DNA from: JAKLKS01 sp964370855
GTDB taxonomy: Bacteria > Planctomycetota > JAJSAM01 > JAKLKS01
Length of the DNA: 64,000 bases
Direction of reading: 5' to 3'
Assembly: GCA_964370855.1 (NCBI GenBank)
Contig: CAYJMF010000008.1
Span: 1-64,000, forward strand
This document shows positions 41,921-49,691 of the stretch, one piece after another. The notes under the pieces were generated by a model that saw only the letters and a program-made list of their open reading frames with translations, did not search any database and was not told where the DNA came from. The position numbers were made by a program, and so were the translations under genes. Positions within the stretch are counted from its first letter, which is position 1. The number at the start of each line of letters is the position of its first letter.

Positions 41921-43837
41921 CTACAGCTCTCCCCGCCTCGCCCTCAGCTCCCTCAGCCGGTCGTGGAGCCTCCGGGCGCGGTCCCAGCGGCTGCGCTCCT
42001 CGAGGTAGAGGGCCGCCTCCTCCATCATGGGCTCGTTGCGCCGTAGGAACCGGTCGGGGACGGCGTCCAGGGTCTCCAGGGCCTTCAAGTGATCCTCGGC
42101 GTCGCGGAAGGCCACGTGGAGGAGGAACCGGGCCTCCTCGCGGCGATCCCCCTCGGCGGCCTCCACGGCGGCGCGGAACAGGGGGGCCGCCTCCGCGGGG
42201 CGCCCCGCGTCGAGGTGGGCGAGCCCGAGGGTCACCAGCACTCCCGGGTCCCCGGCGCGGGCCGCCAGCGCCCGCCGCAGGGGCTCCAGGGCCTCGGCGG
42301 CGTTCCCCTCCTCGAGGAGGAGGCGGCCGAGGGCGTGGGCGGCCTCCCCGCAGGCGGGGTCGAGATCGAGGAGGCGCCGGTACTCCCTTTCGGCCTCCTC
42401 CGGACGGTCCGTGCGCTCGAGGAACTCCCCGAGGAGGAGGCCGGCCCGCACCTCGTCCCCGGCCCGATCCGCGTACTCCCGCAGGGGGGCCGCGCAGTCG
42501 CCGTCGGCCCCGGACTCGTGGAGGGCCACGGCGTGGTTGTAGGCGGCCGCATCGAGGTCCGGGTCCAGGGCGCGGGCGGCCTCGAACTCCGCCACGGATT
42601 CCGCCGAGCGACCCTCGCCGATGAGGAGGAGGCCGCGGAGGTTGAAAGCCGCGGCGCGGTCGATGGCGCGCCCCTCCCGCCGCCACCAGCGGAGGAACCG
42701 CCGGGCCCCGCGCGGGGCGGCGGAGCCGTCCCCGCCGGCGGCGATGCGGCGGGCCAGGACGCCGAGGGGGCGGGACATCCCCGGCCGGCGGAGGCGCAGG
42801 AGGGCGAGGCAGGTGACGAGGCGGCGCTTCTCCTCGAGGAGGCGGAGGAGGCGCAGGGGTCCCTCGGGCAGGGCCTCGAGATGGGGCGAGCCGTCGGTCA
42901 TGGCGAAGGAGCGGGTGTGGAGGAAGAAGATCTCCCGCGTCCGCCGGGCCAGGAGCTCCGGCGTCACGGCCACCTCGCCCCCGTCCCGGAGGAATTCGAG
43001 GAGGAGGGACGCCGACCGCAGCGCGCGGCCGCGCCGGGTGAGGGAGCCCGCGTCGTCGGCGGAGGCCAGCAGGGCGGCCGCGGCGGCGGCCCGCCCGTGG
43101 ACGAGGAGGAGGAGGGCCGCCTCCTCCCGGGGAGGAAGGAGCGCTCCCGGCTGGAGGGAGCGGGCGCGCCTCTCGAGGCGGAGGCGGGGGAAGAGCATGT
43201 AGCGGGCCCCGAGAATCCGCTCCAGGTCCTGCTCCGCCCGCGGGAAGAGCGGGTGGAGGGGGTTCCCGACGGCGGGCAGGAGGGTCCCGACGAGGAGGCT
43301 GCGCACGCCGAGGATGGCGGCGATGGACGCGTCGTCGGCCCCGGCGGCCTCGGCGGCGAGGGGGGCGTCCTCCGTCGGGAAGGAGGGCGCGAGGAGGGCG
43401 CGCTCGAGGCGGGGCAGCGGGCGGCGGCGGCCGGCGGAGACGCCGGCCCAGGCGTCGGCGGAGCCGAGGCCGAAGCCGCGGTGGGTGGAGAGCCGGAGGC
43501 AGGCGCGGGCCCAGGTCGCCATGACCACCGGGACCGGGGGACCGGCGCCCGCCATGGAGGCGAGGGCGGCCCGGGCCACGTCGGGGTGGCCCCTGTCGAG
43601 CAGTTCGAGGGCCGAGCGGAGCCTCCTGCCCTTCCCGCCCCGGAGCCCGGCGCGGGCCGCCACCCGGCGCCGTCCGAAGGCGTCCGTCAGGCGGCGGCCG
43701 AGGACGCGGAGCCCGAGGTAGAGGAGCGCCGCGGCGAGGGTCCCCGCGACGGGCTCGAGCCCCGCCGCGTCGGCGCCGAGGAGCCCCCCCGCCAGGCAAC
43801 CGCCCAGCGCCGCCCCGTGCAGGATCAGCCGACCCAT
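41921..43837 (-). CDS. Membrane-anchored TPR protein
   Basis: 638 residues from ATG 43837. Two hydrophobic segments at the N-terminus (about 5-22 and 32-48) are followed by a long alpha-helical domain. Clear TPR units occur in the second half (AFNLRGLLLIGEGRSAESVAEFEAA, LGRLLLEEGNAAEALEPLRRAL, LGLAHLDAGRPAEAAPLFRAAV). No enzyme motif. The start lies 14 bases from the inner edge of palindrome C, which separates it from the upstream acs gene on the same strand. Confidence 0.7.
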   Translation of the reverse strand: MGRLILHGAALGGCLAGGLLGADAAGLEPVAGTLAAALLYLGLRVLGRRLTDAFGRRRVAARAGLRGGKGRRLRSALELLDRGHPDVARAALASMAGAGPPVPVVMATWARACLRLSTHRGFGLGSADAWAGVSAGRRRPLPRLERALLAPSFPTEDAPLAAEAAGADDASIAAILGVRSLLVGTLLPAVGNPLHPLFPRAEQDLERILGARYMLFPRLRLERRARSLQPGALLPPREEAALLLLVHGRAAAAAALLASADDAGSLTRRGRALRSASLLLEFLRDGGEVAVTPELLARRTREIFFLHTRSFAMTDGSPHLEALPEGPLRLLRLLEEKRRLVTCLALLRLRRPGMSRPLGVLARRIAAGGDGSAAPRGARRFLRWWRREGRAIDRAAAFNLRGLLLIGEGRSAESVAEFEAARALDPDLDAAAYNHAVALHESGADGDCAAPLREYADRAGDEVRAGLLLGEFLERTDRPEEAEREYRRLLDLDPACGEAAHALGRLLLEEGNAAEALEPLRRALAARAGDPGVLVTLGLAHLDAGRPAEAAPLFRAAVEAAEGDRREEARFLLHVAFRDAEDHLKALETLDAVPDRFLRRNEPMMEEAALYLEERSRWDRARRLHDRLRELRARRGEL

Positions 43838-43850
43838 CCATGCAGGGTAC

Positions 43851-43958
43851 CGCCGCCATACCGAACCCGACCCAGATTGGCGGCGAAACGGGTGGTGACC
43901 GGCCCGGCGGGATTCTCCCGTTTCGCCGCCAATCCGGGTCGGGTTCGGTATGGCGGCG
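43851..43958. repeat. Palindromic element C
   Basis: Two 42-base arms (43851-43892 and 43917-43958), 41 of 42 complementary, around a 24-base centre. Outer ends CGCCGCCATACCGAACCC / GGGTTCGGTATGGCGGCG. It begins 16 bases after the acs stop (minus strand). The right arm is repeated at the edge of the assembly gap (3031-3053). Its sequence is unrelated to families A and B. Confidence 0.85.
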
Positions 43959-43973
43959 CGGCATGGCGGCGGG

Positions 43974-45983
43974 CTACTCCTGGCCCTCGAACTGGTCGCG
44001 GAGGGCGTGGATGACGGCGGGGTCGGCGAGGGTGGTGGTGTCGCCGAGGGCGCGGCCCTCCGCGATGTCCCGGAGGAGGCGGCGCATGATCTTCCCGCTG
44101 CGGGTCTTGGGGAGGTCCGCGGCGATGTGGACGTCGTCGGGGCGGGCGATGGCGCCGATCTTCTCCGTCACGAACTGGCGCAGCTCCTCCCGCGCCTCGT
44201 GGGCGGGGCCGAGGTCGGCCCCCGTGCGGAGCGACACGAAGGCGACGATGGCCTGCCCCTTGAGGGGGTCGGGCCGCCCCACCACGGCGGCCTCGGCCAC
44301 GGCGGGATGCTCCACCAGCGCGCTCTCCACCTCGGCGGTGCCGATGCGGTGGCCCGCCACGTTCAGGACGTCGTCCACGCGGCCGAGGAGCCAGAGGTAG
44401 CCCTCCTCGTCCCGCCGTGCTCCGTCGCCGGTGACGTAGACGTCCCCGCCCCAGCGCCCGAAGTAGGTCTTGCGGTACCGCTCCTCGTCGCCCCAGATGC
44501 CGCGCAGCATGGAGGGCCACGGCTTCCGGGAGACGAGGTAGCCGCCGCCGACGTCCACGGTCCGCCCCTCCTCGTCCACGATCTCCATCTCGTACCCCGG
44601 CAGGGGGAAGGTCGCCGACCCGGGCCTCGTCGTCGTCAGGCCGGGCAGGGGGGAGACGACGATGGCCCCGGTCTCCGTCTGCCACCAGGTGTCCACCACG
44701 GGGACGCGGCCGCGGCCGATGTGCTCGCGGTACCAGACCCAGGCCTCGGGGTTGATGGGCTCCCCCACGGTCCCGAGGAGCCGGAGGGCCGAGAGGTCCC
44801 GCTTCGCGGGCCACTCCGCCCCCCACTTCATGAAGGCACGGATGGCCGTGGGCGCGGTGTAGAGGATCGTCACCCCGTGCTTCTCGCAGAGGTCCCAGAA
44901 CCGCCCCCGGTCGGGCCAGTCCGGCGCCCCCTCGTACATGACCACCGTCGCGCCGAGCGCGAGGGGCCCGTACACGACGTAGGAGTGGCCCGTGATCCAG
45001 CCCACGTCGGCGGTGCACCAGAAGACGTCGTCGTCCCGGAGGTCGAAGACCGCCCGCGCCGTGGACGCCACGCCGGTCATGTAGCCGCCCGTGGTGTGGA
45101 CGATCCCCTTCGGCTTCCCCGTGGTGCCCGAGGTGTAGAGGAGGAACAGCACATGCTCCGCGTCGAAGGCCTCGCACTCCCCGTCGGGGGCCGCCTCCTG
45201 CATCAGGCGGTGCCACCAGTGGTCTCGCCCCTCCTTCACGTGGATCTCCGCGCCCGTGCGGCGCACGATGACCACGTGCTCCACCGTCGTGCCCCCGTCG
45301 AGGGCCGCGTCGGCGTTGGCCTTGAGCGGCACGAGGGCCCCCCGCCGCCACCCGGCGTCGGCGGTGACGAGCACCTTCGCGCCGGCGTCGTTGATGCGGT
45401 CCCGGAGGCTCTCGGCGCTGAAGCCGCCGAAGACCACGCTGTGGGCCGCCCCGATGCGCGCGCAGGCCAGCATCGCCACCGCCGCCTCGGGCACCATGGG
45501 GAGGTAGATGCAGACCCGGTCCCCCTTCGCCACGCCGAGGCCGCGGAGCGCCGTCGCGAACTTGCGCACCTCGCGGTGGAGCTCCCGGTAGGTCAGGACC
45601 CGGGTGTCCCCGGGCTCCCCCTCCCAGACGATGGCCGCCTTGTTCCCCCGTCCGTCGCGCACGTGGCGGTCCACGCAGTTCTCGCAGGCGTTGAGCCTTC
45701 CCCCGAGGAACCACTTCGCGTGGGGGGGCTTCCACTGTAGGACGCGCCGCCAGGGCTTCCGCCAGAGGAGCCGCCGCGCCTCCTTCTCCCAGTGGCGGAG
45801 GCGGGCCGCCTCCCCCTTCGGGAAGGCCGAGGCGGCGCGCACGAGGGCGTGGGCGGACCACCACTTCGGCGGGGGGTAGCGGCGGCTCTCGAGCAGCAGC
45901 GTGTCGATGGAGCCCGTCCGGTTCCCCTCGCCCGACGGGGCGCGGCGCGGCGCGGCGGCCTTCCGCTTCCTCGGCTTCGGCAT
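43974..45983 (-). CDS. acs: Acetyl-CoA synthetase (AMP-forming)
   Basis: 669 residues from ATG 45983, with GGGGGAGG upstream; an earlier in-frame start at 46322 is rejected because the intervening sequence is not protein-like and contains the regulatory palindrome. The enzyme activates acetate with ATP and CoA via acetyl-AMP. Motifs: YTSGTTGKPKGIVH (about 280-292), GEPINPEAW, DTWWQTETG, YVTGDGARRDEEGYLWLLGR and the hinge/acetylation segment PKTRSGKIMRR (about 620-630), whose Lys is the usual regulatory acetylation site. The N-terminal 30 residues are an atypical basic, Pro/Ala-rich extension. A CRP/FNR-type palindrome about 44 bases above a plausible transcription start suggests catabolite or redox control. 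Confidence 0.96.
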   Translation of the reverse strand: MPKPRKRKAAAPRRAPSGEGNRTGSIDTLLLESRRYPPPKWWSAHALVRAASAFPKGEAARLRHWEKEARRLLWRKPWRRVLQWKPPHAKWFLGGRLNACENCVDRHVRDGRGNKAAIVWEGEPGDTRVLTYRELHREVRKFATALRGLGVAKGDRVCIYLPMVPEAAVAMLACARIGAAHSVVFGGFSAESLRDRINDAGAKVLVTADAGWRRGALVPLKANADAALDGGTTVEHVVIVRRTGAEIHVKEGRDHWWHRLMQEAAPDGECEAFDAEHVLFLLYTSGTTGKPKGIVHTTGGYMTGVASTARAVFDLRDDDVFWCTADVGWITGHSYVVYGPLALGATVVMYEGAPDWPDRGRFWDLCEKHGVTILYTAPTAIRAFMKWGAEWPAKRDLSALRLLGTVGEPINPEAWVWYREHIGRGRVPVVDTWWQTETGAIVVSPLPGLTTTRPGSATFPLPGYEMEIVDEEGRTVDVGGGYLVSRKPWPSMLRGIWGDEERYRKTYFGRWGGDVYVTGDGARRDEEGYLWLLGRVDDVLNVAGHRIGTAEVESALVEHPAVAEAAVVGRPDPLKGQAIVAFVSLRTGADLGPAHEAREELRQFVTEKIGAIARPDDVHIAADLPKTRSGKIMRRLLRDIAEGRALGDTTTLADPAVIHALRDQFEGQE

Positions 45984-46043
45984 GGCGTCCTCCCCCGGCG
46001 ATGGCTGAAGGGGAGATGGTACAGGCAGGAATAAGGATTTTCC

Positions 46044-46063
46044 CCCGTGACCTGCATCACGGG
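46044..46063. promoter_or_regulatory. CRP/FNR-family-type operator palindrome
   Basis: CCCGTGA and TCACGGG are perfect inverted 7-base halves separated by CCTGCA, giving the GTGA-N6-TCAC core of the CRP/FNR superfamily. It lies between divergent acs and the cytochrome-domain gene. On the acs side a TACCAT at 46021-46016 would place the operator centre about 44 bases upstream of transcription, the class II activator position. On the other side TACAAT (46065-46070) would put it inside the promoter, a repressing position. Confidence 0.6.
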
Positions 46064-46146
46064 CTACAATGCCCCCGTCGCGGCGTCCCGGCGGCGGACC
46101 GGGGCGGAAACGCGCCGCGCCCCCCAGCCCCTCACGGAGGTCACCG

Positions 46147-49100
46147 ATGTCCGGATTCCGCTGTCCGCTCCTCCTCGCCGCAGCCCTCCTCGCGTCCCTG
46201 CCCCTCCCCCCCGCCGCCGCCGACGGCCTCGACGCCCTCGTCCCCCTGAACGGGACGGCGGCCGGCGAGGTCCCCGCCGGCGGGGGCTCCTCGGTCACCG
46301 GCGTCCTCCTCCCCGCGGGCACCGCCAGGGGGAGCCTCCAGCTGAAGGTCGCGAAGGGGAGCGGCCTCAGGCCCCTCCTCTCCCTCCTCTATCCCGACGG
46401 CACCCTCCGCGACCTCGACGACCTCGCCGGCCTCGGCGCCGCCGTCAAGAGCACGGCCACCTCCGTCACCGTCTCCAACCTCCCCACCCTCGCGGAGTCC
46501 GGCCTCTACCGGGCCGTCGTGCGCGGGGACGGGGACGACGACGGGACCCCCACCTCCGGCGCCTACACCCTGCGGGTGAAGGGGAAGCCCTCCAAGGGGT
46601 TCAAGGTGGCCCTGGCCACCATCGCCACGGTGGGCGAGAAGGACGACTACGTCCTCTCTGCCCCCGAAGGGGGGCTGCTGGCCCTGTCCGTGAAGGCCGT
46701 GAAGGGCTCCTTCTTCGCGCCGACCCTGCAGATCCTCACCGGATCGGGGGACGTGATCCCCCACGACGCCTACGCGAAGATCGGCAAGGGCGAGAGCATC
46801 TCCATCAAGAACCTCCCCCTGCCCTTCTTCGGCGACTACGTCCTGCGCATCGGGGCCCCGGCCATCGCCTCCACCGGCGACTACACGCTCTCCGTCAAGG
46901 TGAAGGCCTCCAAGGCCGCCCCGCCCGCCGGCGTCCCCGTGGCCGACGCCGGCGGCCTGTCCATCGTCGAGCCCGGCGCCGCGTTCACCCTCGACGGATC
47001 CGGCACCTCCGGCGCGGCCACGGTGCAGTGGGCCCGGGTGGGCGGCCCCGCGACGACCCTCTCCTCGACCTCCGCCTCCGAGCCCTCGGCCACCGCGCCC
47101 CCGGACCGCGCCACCGTCGTCTTCCAGCTCGTGGGGCGCAACGCCGCCGGGACCTCGGCCCCGGACCTCGCCGTCGTCGAGGTGGACCGCGTGCCCGTGG
47201 CCGACGCCGGGCCCTCCGTCCACCTGGACGCCCCGGCCGCCGTGGGGCTGGACGGGAGCGGCAGCTACGACCTCGACGGCGGGGACGCGCTGACCTACTC
47301 GTGGACCCAGGTCGCCGGTCCGGCCGTCACCCTCGACGACCCCGCCTCCGTCGCCCCCTCCTTCACCCCCGGCGCCGACGGCCTCTACGCCTTCGAGCTG
47401 ACGGTGAACGACGGGACCGCAGGGTCGGAGCCCTCCGGCGTCGTGGTCTCCGTGGGAGGCTCCTTCCCCGCCGCCGACGCCGGCCGCAACATCCTCGTCC
47501 GGCCCCAGGACACGGTCTTCCTCTCGGGGCTCCGCTCCCGCTCCGCCTCCGGCGCGACCCCGGCGACCTTCGCCTGGACCGCCGACGCGGGGAACGGGGC
47601 CGCCGTCACCCTGGCCGGGGCCTCGGGCCCCGTGGCCTCCTTCACGGCGCCGAAGCAGGGGGCGCGTCTGCGGTTCCGCCTGGTGGTGGACGGCTCCACC
47701 GCCGCCGCCGACGAGGTCCTGGTCGTGGTCTCCTCCTCGACGCCCGTGAACGGGAGCCCCGTGGCGAAGGCCGGGTCGGCGCAGGTCGTGGGCGCATCGA
47801 CGGGTTTCGTCCTCGACGGCGGCCAGAGCACCGACGACGGCGCCGTGGAGGAGCACTCCTGGATGCAGGTCGCCGGCCCCGCCACCGGCCTCCTCGACGA
47901 GGGGAGCACCGCCGCGGGGACGACGCCCGCCGGGGACTCCGTCTCCTCCTTCCTCCTCGCGGTCTACGACGGGCGCAAGTACGGGGCCCCCGACTCCGTC
48001 GTCGTCGTGGGCGGCACGCGCGACCTCCCCACGGCGGACGCCGGGGCCGACGGGTCGGGAAGCCCGGGGGCGACGGTGAACCTCTCATCGGCCCTCTCCC
48101 AGCCCGCGTCGGGGCAGACGCTCTCGTCCCGCCAGTGGACCCAGGTCTCCGGGAAGGACTGGTACGACGTCGACGCCGAGGACGCCGGGTTCGACCCGGC
48201 CTCCGCCTCCCCCGCCGTCAAGGTCCCCTCCGACGTCTCCTCGCTCACGGCCCAGCGGCAGATCCTGATGGCCCTGGTCGTGTCCGACGGCGCCGGATCC
48301 TCCGCCGCGGACTACGCGACGATCACCTTCAACAACCTGCCCACCAACGCACAACCCACCGTGGACGCGACCTCGCCCTCGCCCCTCTACCGGCCCGGCG
48401 CGACCGTGGCGCTGGACGCCGCCGCCGCGGACAACGACGGCGACGCCCTCGCCTACGCATGGACCCAGGTCTCCGGGCCGCCGGCCGGCATCACCGGCTC
48501 CGCCTCCGCCCACGCCACGGTGACGGCCCCGACGGCCACGGCGACCCTCGTCTTCCGCGTGACCGTGAACGACCTGACCGGCGCCTCCAACGCCTCGAAC
48601 TCCGACGAAGTGACCATCTCCGTGAACCAGCCCCCCGTGGTGAGCGTGGTCTCCACGCCCTCCTCGGGCCCCGCCGGGACGGTGGCCACCCTCGACGGCA
48701 CCGGGACCACGGACCCCGACGACGTCTCCCTCACCTACCTGTGGACGGAGATCCCCCCCGCCGTCGGGAGCCCCGTGACCCTGACCGGGGCCTCGACGGC
48801 CACGGCCTCCTTCACCCAGCCCGCCTACTCCGGTTCCGTGACCCAGAGGCGGCGGACCTTCCGCCTGACGGTGACGGACTCCATGGGAGCCTCCTTCACC
48901 GTGAACAAGACCGTCACGTTCACCCCCAACGCGCCCCCATCGCTCAACGCCATCGTGCCCGGCGGCGACCGGGTGATCTTCTACAGCAACTCCCTGGCCG
49001 CCTCGGACAAGTCGGAGACCTTCACCGCGGGGCCGACGACGGACGCCGACGGGGACTCCCTCACCTTCTCGTGGTCCGTCAAGTCGGGCCCCCTGACCTC

Positions 49101-49575
49101 GAGCACGCTCCTCTCCGCGACATCGGGGACGAGCATCGCCTTCGGGGCGCCGAAGCCGACCCTGTCGCAGAACAGCACCGGCGGCGTCTACGTCATCGCG
49201 GTGGTGGCGAGCGACGGGAGCGAACTCAGCCTGGAGAAGACCGTGGAGGTGGTGGTGACCTCCTCCTTCACGAGCGACATCTACCCCCTCCTCTCGGCGG
49301 GGTGCACCACGAGCGGATGCCACAACGCGGCGGGGGCGGGCGGCCTCAGCCTCAGCGGCGGGGCGTCCTCGGCCCGGGGGAACCTCCTCAACGGGAGGGT
49401 CTCGGCCAACGACTACCAGGGCTCGTCCTTCTACTCGAAGCTCCAGGACGGCTCCATGCCGAAGAACGGCTCCGCCTGGGGCGCCCACCTCTACAACCTG
49501 GTCCGCGACTGGATCGAGCCCGAGCACAACGCCACCAGCAAGCCCGGCCTCACCACCGGCGCGGAGAACAACTGA
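46147..49575 (+). CDS. Secreted PKD-repeat protein with terminal cytochrome-c-type motif
   Basis: 1142 residues from ATG 46147, giving a signal peptide (about 6-25). Residues about 30-255 are two PPC-like beta domains. About 260-1035 hold eight PKD/REJ-like repeats marked by VADAG, LDGSGS, YSWTQVAGP and RLTVTD strands. The last 100 residues resemble a small c-type cytochrome: IYPLLSAGCTTSGCHNAAG carries CxxxxCH (Cys1053, Cys1058, His1059) and GSMPKNG supplies a possible Met ligand. CX4CH is a known but less common heme-c form. If heme is attached, the protein is an exported redox protein on a long adhesin-like stalk. Shares its upstream region with acs, and a palindrome follows nine bases after its stop. 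Confidence 0.75.
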   Translation: MSGFRCPLLLAAALLASLPLPPAAADGLDALVPLNGTAAGEVPAGGGSSVTGVLLPAGTARGSLQLKVAKGSGLRPLLSLLYPDGTLRDLDDLAGLGAAVKSTATSVTVSNLPTLAESGLYRAVVRGDGDDDGTPTSGAYTLRVKGKPSKGFKVALATIATVGEKDDYVLSAPEGGLLALSVKAVKGSFFAPTLQILTGSGDVIPHDAYAKIGKGESISIKNLPLPFFGDYVLRIGAPAIASTGDYTLSVKVKASKAAPPAGVPVADAGGLSIVEPGAAFTLDGSGTSGAATVQWARVGGPATTLSSTSASEPSATAPPDRATVVFQLVGRNAAGTSAPDLAVVEVDRVPVADAGPSVHLDAPAAVGLDGSGSYDLDGGDALTYSWTQVAGPAVTLDDPASVAPSFTPGADGLYAFELTVNDGTAGSEPSGVVVSVGGSFPAADAGRNILVRPQDTVFLSGLRSRSASGATPATFAWTADAGNGAAVTLAGASGPVASFTAPKQGARLRFRLVVDGSTAAADEVLVVVSSSTPVNGSPVAKAGSAQVVGASTGFVLDGGQSTDDGAVEEHSWMQVAGPATGLLDEGSTAAGTTPAGDSVSSFLLAVYDGRKYGAPDSVVVVGGTRDLPTADAGADGSGSPGATVNLSSALSQPASGQTLSSRQWTQVSGKDWYDVDAEDAGFDPASASPAVKVPSDVSSLTAQRQILMALVVSDGAGSSAADYATITFNNLPTNAQPTVDATSPSPLYRPGATVALDAAAADNDGDALAYAWTQVSGPPAGITGSASAHATVTAPTATATLVFRVTVNDLTGASNASNSDEVTISVNQPPVVSVVSTPSSGPAGTVATLDGTGTTDPDDVSLTYLWTEIPPAVGSPVTLTGASTATASFTQPAYSGSVTQRRRTFRLTVTDSMGASFTVNKTVTFTPNAPPSLNAIVPGGDRVIFYSNSLAASDKSETFTAGPTTDADGDSLTFSWSVKSGPLTSSTLLSATSGTSIAFGAPKPTLSQNSTGGVYVIAVVASDGSELSLEKTVEVVVTSSFTSDIYPLLSAGCTTSGCHNAAGAGGLSLSGGASSARGNLLNGRVSANDYQGSSFYSKLQDGSMPKNGSAWGAHLYNLVRDWIEPEHNATSKPGLTTGAENN

Positions 49576-49583
49576 TCGGCGAC

Positions 49584-49684
49584 AGCAGAACGGTGTCAGA
49601 CACCTATTGGCTGCGAAGCGTTGTATCCCGCCCGGGGCGGGAGGCAGTGCTTCGCAGCCAATAGGTGTCTGACACCGTTCTGCT
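49584..49684. repeat. Palindromic element B
   Basis: Two perfectly complementary 36-base arms (49584-49619 and 49649-49684) around a 29-base centre with CCCGCCCGGGGCGGG. The arms contain CGGTGTCAGACACC. It sits between two convergent genes, nine bases after one stop and eight before the other, so it could terminate both transcripts. From memory, GGTGTCAGACACC-type ends recur beside REP-associated transposases in other genomes. Confidence 0.85.
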
Positions 49685-49691
49685 GCCGTCG

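Noticed and set aside
46147..46322. Extended N-terminus of acs reaching 46322
   Set aside because: The extra segment overlaps the signal peptide of the divergent gene and the operator palindrome, and is not found in acetyl-CoA synthetases. ATG 45983 has a strong ribosome site.
29571..49684. Palindromes as a CRISPR array
   Set aside because: The copies are kilobases apart, each self-complementary, without regular spacers, and flank ordinary genes.
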